A model generated the notes under the pieces. That model was not told the DNA's origin. It was given only the letters and a program-made list of their open reading frames with translations, and searched no databases. A program made the position numbers and the translations under genes. From Coriaria nepalensis (lineage: Eukaryota > Streptophyta > Magnoliopsida > Cucurbitales > Coriariaceae), in contig CP114496.1 of NCBI GenBank assembly GCA_027186245.1, forward strand, positions 2,797,501-2,861,500: a stretch of 64,000 bases of DNA, written 5' to 3'. The stretch's first letter is position 1; the number at the start of each line of letters is the position of its first letter. This document shows positions 14,218-26,810 of the stretch, piece by piece.

Positions 14218-15665
14218 AAATAAATTAGAGTAAATTAGGATTTACCCTTTAAAATATTTTAAAATTATGATAAGATTTTTAGAATTTCAATAATTAGAAT
14301 GCAATTTCCAATTTCAATAAGATTTGTTTAGAAAATTATATTCAACCTAAAACTTCATATAAATTATGATGAACGTCAAAATATTTAATAAATATAATGA
14401 GTACTAAAAAGTAAAATTTAATTATAATGAATGCTAAATTTTTTCCATAGATCAGTTAAAAATCATTAATATGACTTAATAAGACTTAATCCAATTCATA
14501 AAATTAAAAAATAAATTTTATTTCCAAATAATCTTTTAATTTAATTTTTTTTTTAAAGATTTTTCCAAACAACCTCACTTTTTTCCGGCTTCTATCACCA
14601 ACCCCCCATCGTAGAAAAGAAAATGATTTCTCTATAAGAAAATTAAATTCAATCTAATTTCTCTTAAATAGACTGTCACCAACCTCACTTTGTTTGGTCT
14701 ATTAGAAAGAAATTAGAATGAATTTTTTTTTTAAAAAAATCAATTTTTTTTCTTTCTCAAAGAGACGGGTCGAATTGAATTCTAGAAAAAACCAAATGGA
14801 TTTGATCGGTTAATTTGAGAGAAATTAGATTGAATTTCATTTTTTTTGGGTCAAGAAATCAATTTTTTTTTCTCTCAAATAGACTGACTGAATCAATTTT
14901 TTAAAGTAACCGAATCGATTTGATCGGTCTATTTGAGAGAAATTAGATTGAATTTCATTTTGTTTGTTCAAGAAATCTATTTTTTTTCTCCCAAATATTG
15001 ACCAATCAAATCGATTTCTTGAATAAACCGAATTGATTCGATCGGTTTATCTTAGAGAAATTAAATCGAATTTCATTTTTTTTTCTTCAAGAAATCAATT
15101 TTTTTTCTCTCAAATATTGATCAATTGAATCAATTTCTTGAAGAAACTGAATCAATTTCTTGAAGAAACTGAATCAATTTGATCGGTCTATTTGAGAAAT
15201 TAGATCAAATTTTGTTTCTTTTTAGACAAATCAATTCTTTTTAGGGCAGCGGTCGGTGATGACAATCGGAAAAAGTGGGTTGGTTAAAAAATAATAGAAA
15301 TTTTTTTAATCTAATTTAGATCAATTAATATTTTGTATTTTTAAATACAAAATTATTTTTTTAACCTTATGAGTTGGATCGGAACGGATTATATTAAGCC
15401 ACATTAATGATTTAGAATCGGTCCATGAAAAAAATTTGGTATTCATTATAATTTAAGTTTTATTATTTTGTATTCATTATACTTATTAAATATTTTGAAA
15501 CTTTATCATAATTTATATGAAATTTTGAAATTAATTATAGTTTCCCAAATATAAATGAAAGTCTTATTCTAATTATTATGAAAATTAGAGAATGCATTCT
15601 ATTTATCAAAATTATAAAAATCTTATCATAATTCTTAAATCATAATTTGCTCTCCTAATTTATTT
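14218..15665. repeat. Large foldback (inverted-repeat) element FB1, about 1.45 kb
   Basis: The left arm (14218 to about 14540) and the right arm (about 15300 to 15665, reverse-complemented) align along most of their length. Shared blocks include AAATAAATTAG at both extreme ends, ATTATGATAAGATTTTTA, TTTCATATAAATTATGAT and AAATATTTAATAA. The loop carries a 118-bp tandem repeat, listed separately. No coding potential was seen. The arms are diverged (roughly three quarters identical by eye), so the element is old. A target-site duplication was not obvious. Confidence 0.75.
14695..15230. repeat. 118-bp tandem repeat array in the FB1 loop
   Basis: The anchor GAGAAATTA recurs at about 14819, 14937, 15055 and 15194. 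Two intervals are 118 bp. The last is 139 bp because of an extra 22-bp duplication (GAATCAATTTCTTGAAGAAA unit, near 15125-15170). Each unit also contains short inverted segments (GATTTGATCGGT / ACCGAATCGATT-like). Confidence 0.8.
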
Positions 15666-15768
15666 CTGAAAATTCACTTTGACATAACATCTTTCGTAAC
15701 TATCCAAGTAAACTGTGCACTTGCAATTGCCTAGTTTTCAGCCAATAGTCAATGCACTTTTAACATTT

Positions 15769-15777
15769 TAACTTCAA
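15769..15777. repeat. Left target-site duplication of hAT element
   Basis: TAACTTCAA occurs here and again at 19846-19854, on the outer sides of matching inverted termini (TTATCAAAAT on the left, ATTTTGACAA on the right). Eight of these nine bases would be the usual 8-bp hAT duplication. Confidence 0.7.
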
Positions 15778-18700
15778 CTAAAATTATCAAAATAAGCCGG
15801 ACTTTTCAGCCCGGCCTAAACCCTAGTCAAACATATTTTAGATAGCCCAGCTTGGATTTATTTTCAAGCCTGCGGGATCGGCTCGACCCTATATTCTGGA
15901 CTTAAATAGGCCCATGAAAAATTTTTTTTAATCCTTATAATTTTTTTTCTTTTATTTTATCTCCACTCATAAAATAATTTTTAAATCTCTCCTCCCAAAT
16001 TTTCCCTATAAATATCACTTTCTTACTCTAATTCTCTCACACACACACTCTCTCTATTATCTAATTTTCTAAGTCTCAATACTCTAAATTATAATTAATC
16101 TTCATTCTTTCATAATCAATAATTTCCTTATATCAATCTCAATTCATTATCCTTAATCTCAATCCATAATAAGTTATTTTCCATAAATTAAATTAAGGTC
16201 CAAGATAATTAATTTTTAATGTTAACAATATTATTGTTTATTATACTTAATATTAGTGTTTTACTTTCTTACTAATTTTTTTTTTTTCTGATTAATCATT
16301 TACTCTTAAATTCTTATATAGAAAATGGATCGTCATTCATATGACTTCAACTCTCTAAATGAGTATAAGCAAAATCTTTATGCCGAAATCAGTTCAAATT
16401 CACCGCTGATACCAACAGTTTCATCACAATCTAATATACTACTAGGTACCACCACCACCATAATCATCATCTAATACCGATACTGCTACCATCACAAATA
16501 CAATGTCTACAAAAGAGACATGATAAGCAAACATCTGATATTTGGAATACATTCGACATAATTACACACAAAAATAAGAAAAGTGAGTACATTGATGGTG
16601 CAATGTGCAAGTATTGCAAAAGAATTTTGGTTGTAGGTCCATATGATGGAACTAATCACTTGAAACGCCACAAAGAAAAATACATGGCTAAACCTGGTGC
16701 ATGTATGAATTAAACTCAACTGAATTTTAACACTAATTGTACAATTGGTATGTGAACTTATAATTCAATGGCTATTAGAGAATCTTTAGTTAGACTTATT
16801 ATTGCTACTGATTTACCTATTAAAGTTCCAATATAATATATTAACTTCACACTAAGGAAATCCACAACTAAGCCAACAATATAATGCCATAAACTATTAT
16901 ACCCATATCAAATCTCATCACATATATAAACATATCAATTACATGATAAGCCACAACGAATTCATACCAAGAACACATACAATTTCATATACCAATTGCA
17001 TTAAGAACATGCAAGAATAAATCGACAACTCAATGCAAATAGAATATCACAATGTAACAACACAAGCAATTCATATCATCAAGCAAAAGTCATCAGAGTT
17101 ATATATTGTTCTGCTATATACAGCTATAATAATAATATACATGTGTAACTCCACACACATCATATTTATAACAAATCAAGATTCACCAAAGCTATCAACA
17201 CTGCTGATAGCTATATTTATCCTAACGACTTGCCAATTAATCAAACAGTACACATTTATATCGCAATCAATCTATGTGTATAAATACACTCATTAGTCAT
17301 ATGATTCATTCATGATTACTATAATGAAGACAATCATGTATTTACTAAGAATTTATGTGCATCTCATGAAACATGAATATGCTTCAAAATCAATTTGAAA
17401 CTTAGTTTTCTATGTGCTTGTCCTGCCTAATGCATGCCTTTTTAAATAACCATTTTAAAAACCAAGGTTTTTCTAAAACCATTGATATGATGAACAATCA
17501 AAATTCCAATCACTTATATCCAATGAGTAAATTTGTTATGCATGAAGAATTTGTTTTACATAACCATATAATATTTACTCACTATGGGGTATGCCAAAAG
17601 ATCACGAACATAACCGACTCACGAAGATTCGGGTGAAATGATTGTCGATACACCTAAATTAAAAAATAATGAATTATAAATCCTAAGGTATCAAATTCAT
17701 TTATTTAACCTCTTTCACTATTTCTACCTTCAACTTAGTTTCTTCAATTAGTATATCCCAATTCCGATTATACTCAATTTTTCACCATAATCCATATATC
17801 AATTATTATCTTCTTCATTTTTCCTATACCAATTTTACCATAAACTCAACATCTAATCTCCACCATTAACCTAACAACATTTTCTCAATCAAGTATTATC
17901 CAACACCTTCAATAACCCTAATTATCTCAAATAAATTTAACAACCCATTACCCATCATTTTCCTAACATTATTAAGCTATAATAACATCAATAATCACCT
18001 CTACTTTAAGCTAAAAAGAAGAACTTTGAAATTTAGGGATTAAGGTTCTTAGCTCAAGTTAGAAGAGGAATTGATCAAATCCACTCAGCCCAAGAAGAGA
18101 ACTTAGCTAAGTGAGATCATATGTTGAAGGAGTTGCCATGGATTTAGAAAGAAAACGAAGAGTAGGGAGAATATAAAGGGAGAGCGAGAGAGATGGCGAG
18201 AGGGAGTGAATTTTTTTTTTTTTTAGTTTTTCTTCTCTGGTTCTTGTGGCAGGAGCAAGAATGTAAAAAGGGTGTATCAGTTTCAAAATTTATTGTTTGA
18301 CACCCTAAACTTTTATTATTATTATTTTTACCTCTTTGAATTTTCAACATTTTTTTAATCCTTAAATTGGGTTCTCACAGATTAGTAGTTCAAAATCTAT
18401 GTTGGCTAAGTTTAAAAAATATTGTAGGATATTCAATGTAAAGCTTTAAAAGTTTGAAACTGATATGCTAGTAAAGTGAAATTCCACATATTTGATGTTG
18501 AAAAATGTCTTCCCACATATCGAGATAATTAGTTATTTTTTTTAATTCTTGTGATCCTCCTATTCTGTTGAGTAGTTCTGATTGGAATATACCTGAAAAA
18601 TTTACATACTTTTTGGAAATATTTTATGATTCTATTGTTCGACTTTTAAGTATTTATTATCTTATTTATCTTCTTATTTTGCATTCACTTGTTGAAATGA

Positions 18701-19845
18701 CTAACTTGTTTCAAATATATGAGAATAATGAAGTGTTTAAACATGTTGTTCAGAAAATGGTTACAAAATTTTAAAAATATTGGAATGAAATTCCTCTTTT
18801 ATATATATTTTCTTTTATATTAAATCTTAGGGTTAAGTTACAAGGTCTAACAAATACTCTTATATTTATGAGTCAACATATTTAATGTTTTTTATTCTTC
18901 CACTATTACAAACGCTACTAACAAGTAATATGAAGTGTTTAGTTTTTGTGATAATAAGTATAACTACTTACAGCAATAGACACAAAAATAATATATTCGA
19001 CCCAAGAGGAAGAGTTAGAATTATGTTAGCGGTTCCATTCTAGTTCCAATTTTACTGGGATAAAACTCTAAAAATATCTCGAAACCAATTTTTTATTTTA
19101 TTTTTTATTCATGCACAAATGATTCATAATCCTTATGCTTTTTGGATTGATGGAAGAAAAGCTTTTTATGATTTCTTATACTAGTACGACTTGGATGAGA
19201 TGTCTTAACTATTCATGTCGCAACAGTTTCTTTTGAATCAACATTCAACATAGGTGGGAGAGTTATTGAAAATAGGAGAACTTCGTTAAAGCCGAATTGG
19301 TTGAAACATTATTATGCATAAGAAATTGGGAGCATACAACTTATCAAGATCAACATACAACTCATAATGAAGACTTGATTTAATATTTTCAAAAATATGT
19401 TCTTAAATGATGAAACTTTTGAAGCTAAAAATAGTTCTGTAGTCCACCAATGACCAACCATTATTAATAAATAGATAATAGTATATAGTTTATTAACAAA
19501 TTTTTATTATTTCTTTATTTTTCTTTATTTATGACTTCATTGTAAGGTCTATTTTTTTCATTCTTAAGGCCGTGAGATTTTTTTAATGGAATCATGATGG
19601 TTGAACCACAATAGTTTAATCATTTATATATTATTTTTTGATACACAATGAAATTTTTTTTGACTAAAAGTTTATTTATTTATTATTTTTTTTATTTAAA
19701 AAATATTAAGTCGAGTATATATTTAGCAAACGAATCAAGCTGAGCCCAATATTTTTTTTAGGATTTAGCCCGATCTAACCCTAAATAATAAAAAATTCAA
19801 CATGGGCCAAGCTTGACCGAACCGAACGGACCATTTTGACAACTG
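15778..19845 (+). mobile_element. Non-autonomous hAT DNA transposon with transposase relic
   Basis: The ends carry short inverted termini containing TTRTCAAAAT, flanked by a duplicated TAACTTCAA. Subterminal regions hold GCCCGGCC/GGGCC-rich motifs typical of plant hAT ends. Inside, plus-strand transposase pieces appear in order. A start with MDRHSYDF lies at 16324. A BED-type zinc finger (CKYC...HLKRHKEK) follows at about 16521-16712. Then come IRESLVRLIIATDLPIK (about 16767), KWNSTYLML-like sequence (about 18470), a core segment 18568-18860, and a C-terminal hAT dimerisation region (FNIGGRVIENRRTSLKP, about 19220-19370). Many stops and shifts break the frame, and about 200 residues of the middle are missing. 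Confidence 0.82.
16840..18379. mobile_element. Foreign insertion replacing the middle of the hAT transposase
   Basis: Transposase similarity stops near 16833 and resumes near 18380. The intervening 1.5 kb is non-coding, with low-complexity AT-rich sequence, a GAGAGAGCGAGAG purine patch near 18180-18205 and a right edge reading GGTTCTCACAG. That edge resembles the 3' end of some plant LTRs, but a matching left edge was not found, so this may be a solo LTR, part of one, or a composite. Confidence 0.4.
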
Positions 19846-19854
19846 TAACTTCAA
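19846..19854. repeat. Right target-site duplication of hAT element
   Basis: TAACTTCAA, identical to the copy at 15769-15777, lies immediately outside the terminus ATTTTGACAACTG. Confidence 0.7.
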
Positions 19855-20631
19855 TTGGCCTTTCAACCTACTCGTATTTGCACTTTTTTACTAAAAAAAA
19901 AAAAGGTGTATATAGTTAAAAGTATTATTATAGGTTTTCATGTTTGTTTGAATCCGCTAAACCTTATATGAAGGTGCTATTATTATATTATATCATTAAA
20001 TTTGTTATTTAAATAAATTATATTTATTACAATTTAATTTATTTTAATCACTTATAAAATTAATCTAATATATTATAATAACATAAAATCAATATATATC
20101 ATTAAAATTGATCTCCATTACTCTAAAAATATTTACAATTCACTTTAACCTATTTTTGCACTTCAATTTATAGGCTTTTAGGGGATAGATCCAGATCTCT
20201 CGCATATTTTTCCTTATTTAATTATTTCCTTTTTTCTTTTTCTTTTTCTTTTTCTGTTGAATAGACGTCAGAACAAACTTACGTAAAGCATGACTAAAAA
20301 AAAAAAAATTAAGCTGATAAAAAGTTCCATCAAAAGCTGTAGGCCAAAAAAAGGTAAAAAAGGTAATAATTACAACACCCATTTTCCCACCCAACAAATA
20401 TCAAAATGAAATAAAACCAGGGGCACAAATGATATATCTACACAATTCTAAGAAAATAAAATTTTCTTTTTTGAAAGTTTCGCTTTCCAATAATGAAACA
20501 GAAGATGAGGCCTCGATATGAACCAACAATGAACACATTAAATGCAACAAACAGATCTTTTTTTTTTTTTCTCAACACCGAAAAATATAAACACAACAAC
20601 AAAATCAATACATGAGTAAAAAAAATAAAAT
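19855..20631. other. AT-rich flank and 3' UTR of the RKL1-like gene
   Basis: No gene is seen up to about 20400. The stretch 20400-20631 is presumably the 3' UTR of the minus-strand receptor kinase. It includes A-rich tracts but no unambiguous poly(A) signal. Confidence 0.45.
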
Positions 20632-23045
20632 CTACATGAGGTGGGGGACCCCATATGACTGAGAGGAGTACTCATCAACGATATCCGGCAGTGGGTCCTG
20701 GTCTTCTAGGTGGCTCGATCGCGATATCTCTTCAATCCTTCTCATAACCTCAGACATACTGGGCCTCTTATCGGGATATTGTGCCGAACAATCCACGGCA
20801 AGTTGTAATAATTGAACCATCTCCTCCTCAACATTTTGATACCTTAAGAGTTCAAGATCGAAAACCTCAGAAGTCCACTTTTCCCGAACAACGGATTGAG
20901 CCCATCTGGGCAAGTCAACCCCTTCTTCATTTAAAAGGGCATGAGTTGGAGCTTTTCCAGTCAAAAGCTCCAAGAGTAATACTCCGAAGCTATAAACATC
21001 TGCCTTCTGGGAGACCTTACGTGGGTCGGTCACCTCTGGGGCTCGATAGCCCGCCACTCGGTTGGGCGTGGAGGATGGACCCACGAGATGAGCCAGCCCG
21101 AAATCGGAGACTCGAGCATCGTAGGAGTTTGTTAGGAGGATGTTGGATGATTTTATGTTTCCGTGGGAGACGGTTGGGCCTTGAGAATGGAGGTATTCAA
21201 TTCCACGGGCCGCTCCGAGGGCAATGCCAGATCGGATTTCCCAATTCAGTGGGGTACGTCCAGCTCCTTTATTTCCTGCAAAGATGATTGTAAGGGTATA
21301 AATAGATGATGAAGGATGATCATAAATGATAATACACAAAAAGACCAAATCTTGTGAAAATTTGAACATTAAATCTTAGTCCATAAAGAATGATGACAAA
21401 AAGAACAGAAATGCATGTATTGATGAATGAAATCAGACAAGTCTCTAGAAACGCATCAAATAAGATCAATACCGATTATTTTATGACAACTTGAATTCTA
21501 AATTTGCATGAATGCACAAAAAATATCAAGACTTTTCTAAAAGCACAGAAACACATGAAATAATATATCACTACATTTTTTTTTAACCACAATTTAAACT
21601 CTAAATTCACTAAAAATGGTACTATACCGATTGTGAATCATGTAAAATCTTAGAAATCAAGAGAAGCAGAAAATTTTCTACTCACCATGCAAAAGGGCGG
21701 ACAGGCTTCCCATGGGCATGTAATCAAAGACAAGAAGTTTCTCATCGGAACTATAATAATAAGCCCTAAGAGGTACCAAATTCTTATGATCCAGTACTCC
21801 AACCTGTTCAATCTTCTCCCTAAACTCCTTATCGGAAAATGTCACGTCCTTCAACCTCTTAACCGCCACCACAATCCCTGCCTCCAAAACCGCCTTATAT
21901 GCTGTCCCAAACGTCCCTTTCCCCAATACCTCAGCTGAAGCTCTCAATAAATCCTCCAAATCAAACACCTTCCCAGAATTCCCAAAAAACATCAACTTCT
22001 TCACCCCAGCCCCGCCATTCACTTCCCCTTTCCCATTCTCCGCCACCGCTGCCGCCGCAACAGCCGCCGGAGCTTCCCCAGAAACCCGATTACCGAACCC
22101 ACCATTTTCAAACTCTTCAGAAGGTTTTGAACCTCCGATTTCAACTTCCCGACTCTTAACCGCATCATTATTATTAACAGAGCTTGTTTTCTTAGAACTC
22201 CTTTTTCGGCAAAAAAGCAATAAAAGTAAGAGAATCAAAACAAAACCAAGAACAGATCCAATCACAATCCCTGCAATGGCACCTCCGGACAACTTCTTCT
22301 TCCCAGGCCCACCAGTTCTGGTCGCTCCAGTCGCCGGAACGGTCAAATCTTCAGAGCAAGCGGCGAGAGGGCTTCCACAGAGTGAGTTACCCTCAAAAGC
22401 ACTTGAAGAAAAGGATTTCAAACTTAATGGAACAGACCCAGTCAGTAAATTGTTAGATACATTGAGTTGGACCAGATTAGGAAGCTTTAAACCCGGTATA
22501 GGCCCAGTAAGCTGATTGTTCTGAAGAAACAGAGTGCCTAATCGGGTCAGTTTGTTAAAATCCGGCGAGATTTCTCCGGAAAAACTGTTGAAGGCTAAGT
22601 TAAGACGAACAAGATTATGGAACTGGAATAGGAACGACGGGATTTCGCTACTAAATCCATTGCCTTGTAAATAAAGGTTGCGTAGATCAGTACATGCGGC
22701 CAAATCTGAAGGGAGCTCACCTGTCAAGGCGTTGAGGCGGAGGCTGAGAGTACGCAAACGGGTCAAGTTGCCGAATATTCCGGCGGGTATTTGACCGGAG
22801 AGTGAAACTCCGGGTAAACGGAGCAGTGTGACCCGGCCTGACTCGCAAACGACTCCGGCCCAAGAACAGGGGCTTTGCTCTGTTACGTTCCAGAGGAGAG
22901 TGCGGCCGCCGACAGCGGAGCGGAGGGAGAGTAGTGCCGCCTTGTCGGAAGCAAGATCGGGTTTTGCAATGGGGAGGATGGCGAGGAAGAGGAGAAGTAA
23001 AATGGTAAGGAAATGCTTTTGATTTTCCTTTAAGAGTTCCGCCAT
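20632..23045 (-). CDS. RKL1: LRR receptor-like pseudokinase, RKL1 type
   Basis: Two exons, 23045-21686 and 21275-20632, encode 667 residues with the stop at 20632-20634. The intron has GT-AG ends and splits the Gly codon of LLHG. I chose the ATG at 23045 (MAELLKEN); an in-frame ATG 18 bases upstream would add MYKPAK. The order is: hydrophobic signal peptide, LRR N-terminal cap ([16 protein letters not shown]...PCSWAGV), about five leucine-rich repeats, a low-complexity linker, a transmembrane helix after KKKLSGG ([18 protein letters not shown]), a basic stop-transfer CRKRSSKK, and a kinase-like domain. Kinase features are [23 protein letters not shown] in place of HRDxKxxN, and SDFGLA. Asn replaces the catalytic Asp, so weak or no phosphotransfer is expected, as in the family 'probable inactive receptor kinase At1g48480'. 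It probably acts at the plasma membrane as a scaffold or co-receptor. The frame is intact. Confidence 0.95.
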
Positions 23046-23314
23046 TTTTGCAGGTTTATACACAGTCGATATTTTTTTTAAAGTTTATAATTGGGATTTG
23101 ATCTTTTTAGATAGTGGGGGGGTGAAGTTCTTAATGTGGAGATTATGAAGACATTGATGATATGGTGAAGAACAGAAGGAGAGCCTTTTGAGGCTGAAAG
23201 GAAGGAGAAGAGAAGATAGGGGAAGTTCAGAAAAGTGGCAGAGGGACAGTGAACTAAAAAGCTTTGATCTAACCTGTATTTGTTTTGTTTCTTGTCTCTT
23301 TTTTTCTTTTTTTT

Positions 23315-23328
23315 CTTTTCTTTATAAA
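23315..23328 (-). promoter_or_regulatory. Possible TATA box of the RKL1-like gene
   Basis: CTTTATAAAG lies about 270 bases upstream of the ATG on the minus strand. A pyrimidine-rich (CTTT)n stretch on the plus strand gives GA-rich sequence in the expected 5' UTR. Assignment is from position and motif only. Confidence 0.35.
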
Positions 23329-23363
23329 GTTGTTTTTTCTTTTACCGTAGAGATAGGGGAGGA

Positions 23364-23377
23364 GGGGGGGGGGGGGG
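23364..23377. repeat. 14-G homopolymer upstream of RKL1-like gene
   Basis: A 14-G run lies within a G-rich stretch (GGGGAGGAGGGG...), about 320 bases upstream of the RKL1 ATG. On the coding strand of that gene it is a C-run. Confidence 0.85.
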
Positions 23378-23599
23378 ACAAAGCATAGTGTCCATGTGAT
23401 TTTGTTTATGATTACGAAACCATATCTGTCTTTAAGGGAGTTTCAGTTAAATAGCATTTTTTCTAAAAAGAATTTGTATTTTATCTTTCTTTTTTTCTAA
23501 AATAAATATATTTATTATTATTTATTAATAAAAATTAAAATCATAATTTAAACTATCAATTATTTTTATTTTATTTTTTCTTCTTCCTTTCTTTTTTTA

Positions 23600-26500
23600 T
23601 CTAGGACAAACACATATATCACTATTTTTTAATAAGCTCATATTTACTATTAAAATTGCTTAAAATCTCTCAATCATTTGTTATCATCTTGATCCCGAGT
23701 TGTTTTGAGAGGTAAATATTTTGTATTAGTTTTATTTTTATTTTTTTAATTATTTTTAAGATCAATATTGGTCGAATTCAAATTGGACCGATTTGTCAAT
23801 ATATCGGTCCAATTTTCATTGAACCAATATCTTTTTTTTTTCAAATATTAATCTCAATTTTTTTTTTTAGGAATATATTAATTTATATTCATACCGGTAT
23901 ATTTTGATGGGGAATGGAAAGATAATAGTGGCACTTCGAAATCATTAAAATCTTAGATACCAAAAGAGTTTGAAAGATGGAAGTCTATTTTAGTTTAAAG
24001 AGATGTATCATTCACTGATTTGTTAGAAATTATCTATAATATCATTCATATTGATCCTAGTGAATTTGGTATAAAAATAACATATAAGCCGTTATTGTCA
24101 TCGATCACTCATCTAATATTTATAGAAGATGAGACAGATATGAAGTTATTTTTGTATAATGCATGTTCGAGTAATCCATCTTCATTACATGTTACATTAA
24201 TTCTGAAGGGAAGAAGTGGTGTGTATGTTTGAGAGCAATGTCACGTACATGATCTTGGTAATAATGAAAATGAGAATTTTATATGTTCGAGAGCAATGTC
24301 ACGTACATGATCTTGGTAATAATAAAAATGAAAATTTTATATGTTCGAGAGCAATGTCACATACATGATCTTGGTAATAATGAAAATGAGAATTTTATGA
24401 GTTATGTTAATAGTAATAATAAGTTTCTAAATCAGGGTTTGAATCTGGATGTGGACAAATATGTTAATTTCAAGATTGAGGTTAAGGATGATGAAGAGAA
24501 TGAGGATAAGATAGAGAATGAAGACGACGAGTTTAGAATAACGGAGGAAGAATATGATTAATTGTCACAACAATGAAATTAATCCTAAATTTTGTTTGTA
24601 TGAGGGTGATTTTTTTAATGGAGTAGTACTTATATCCGACACTTTATCTCATTCAAATAATATAACTACTTCTGATTTTTTACTACTTGATATTCAGCAA
24701 CCGAAAAATGAAGACGAAGACCATAATGTACTCCCCATTACTTGTTCACAAGGGAGCAGAGATGAGTTTTATTGTATTCAGTTCTTTGATTCAAAAAAGG
24801 ATCTAAAGATGCATCTACAGATGCATGCAAAACGAAATTTTGAATTCAAAGTGAAGAAGTCAAATAAGACTACATATATTGTTAGTTATGTAGATTCAAA
24901 TTGCAAGTAGACGCTCCATGCTACATATAAGAAAAATTATTCACTTTTCAAAATTCATACTTATAATGACCAACATACATGTAGTTTGGACCCCTCATAT
25001 CACAAGCATCGACAAGCATCAGCATTGGTAATTGGATGACATGTGATAAATAATTTTAGTGGTAACAATGAGAATCCTACTTCAGAAATAATTAAATATT
25101 TAGCAAAATAATATGAGGGTAAATTTACTTATTGGAAGATATAGAAAGTAAGGTTCAAGCACATGATCATGTTTGGGGTACGACCGAAGATAGTTACGCA
25201 AGGTTACCATGTTACTATTGTGATGAAATTCGTGAATCCGGATATTATTACTACAATTCATACAGATGAAGAAGGAAGATTTCTTTAATTTTTCATGGCT
25301 TTTATGGCACTATTAAGGGGTTCCGTTTCATGTGAAATGTTATTGGTATCGATGGAACATTATTGAAGGGTAAATACAGAAGGGCGCTTCTAATCACAGC
25401 CGCATAAGATGGTAACAAGCAACTATATCTACTAACATGGGTTATAATCGATTTAAAGCATGAGACATCTTGAACTTGGTTCTTAACTAAGTTTCGAGAA
25501 ATAATATATGATAATCTCAATTTGGTGATCATTTCAGATCAAGCACAAAGTATTAGAAATACTATACAAAGTATTTACCCAAATTCTAAACACAGTGCAT
25601 GTATTTGGCACGTCGGGTAAAATATTAAGTTAAAATTTATGAGTAGTAGAATGACGTCTCTATTTAATGCGACAGCCAAAGCATATACAATAAAAGATTT
25701 CAATAAATACTTCTTTGATATCAGAAGAACACATCTTGGTGTGGCATCATATGTGGAGGATATTAGTTTCGAATACTAGTTAAGAGCTCATTTTCAGGGA
25801 CTTAGATATAACATCGTGACAAATAATAATTCTGAATCGCATAATGTTGCATTGAATGATGTACATGAATATCTAATTGTCGTATTGCTCAAAAGTATTA
25901 GAAAGATGATGACTGACTTGGTTCAACACTAGAAGAAATAAAGCAAATCAGCATACTAAGCGATGCACTCCTAAGGTAGTGAAATTGCTTGGAAAAAGAC
26001 ATGAGGAATGTCAGACAATGAAGATTAATAGTGTGGATGCTGATATGTTTGAAATGACACAATATGATATTAAAGTTGTTGTCAACATACGAAAAAAGAG
26101 TTTTACATCTAAGGTATTTGACTTAGAATTCCATACACACATGTCATACCAGTTGTGAAGTCTATAAGTTTGAGTATATATTCATTATGTGATCCATTCT
26201 ACTCTTCTGAATATTGGAGTGTCTCATATACATAATTAATTTATCTTGTACTATCATCCGACTAGTAAGATATGTTGAAAAGGATCAGATCAATGGTGGT
26301 TCTACTTCCTCTCGTGCGTAACCAGAGTGGAAGACCGAAAAATAAATGTATACCATCAACCGGCGAACAAATAAGAATGAGAAGAAAATGATGTAATTGC
26401 GGATGTCTCATAATAGGAAGGTTTGTCAGAATCCAATTCTACCCTCGCGAGCAGAAAATACTTTATAATATTATATTTATTATTTTATTTTATAAGAATA

Positions 26501-26640
26501 TTTGGTATCTTCATTTTTATTTTTGTACGAATATTTGGGATGTTTATTTAACAAAATAAAAAAAAAACTAAAAAAGCGAGTCACATACTAGTCCAGATTG
26601 AAATCTTTGAATGAAATTTCGGTCCGGACATATTTGGACC
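23600..26640 (+). mobile_element. Decayed MULE (MURA-type) DNA transposon
   Basis: Plus-strand pieces of a MuDR/MURA transposase are present. An N-terminal domain (LEIIYNIIHIDPSEFGI, 24020-24230) is followed by an acidic linker, a DNA-binding region (24554-24910, KKDLKMHLQMHAKRNFEFK) and a transposase core near 25.3-25.9 kb. The core reads RFHVKCYWYR / GKYRRALLITAA / WTWFLTKFR / ISDQAQSI / IWHVG. A SWIM-like end lies near 26.0-26.4 kb, followed by a CNCGCLIIGR zinc knuckle-like stretch. Many stops and frameshifts mean it is non-functional. The boundaries come from homology to the derivative at 35.3-35.96 kb: they share the sequence before the ATG-like start and a right edge with ACTAGTC-AGA-TGAAAT. 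Confidence 0.82.
24231..24405 (+). repeat. Three tandem 58-bp repeats inside the MULE
   Basis: GAGAGCAATG starts at 24231, 24289 and 24347, an exact 58-bp spacing, with only a few substitutions between copies. Because 58 is not a multiple of 3, the expansion itself shifts the transposase frame between the N-terminal domain and the acidic linker. Confidence 0.9.
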
Positions 26641-26810
26641 GAAATCTTAAATATTTCTTTTTTTTTTCTTTCTAATTTTTTTTTAATTTAGACCAAAATT
26701 ATTTGAAAATAAATCAATATTTCTAAAATAGCATTTATATGAATGAAATAGAAACAATGTTATTCTTATGTAAAAAAATATAATATATATATACATTTCT
26801 ATCATAAATT

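Noticed and set aside
20781..21287. 168-codon plus-strand ORF opposite the RKL1 kinase exon
   Set aside because: It is the antisense shadow of a strongly conserved kinase domain.
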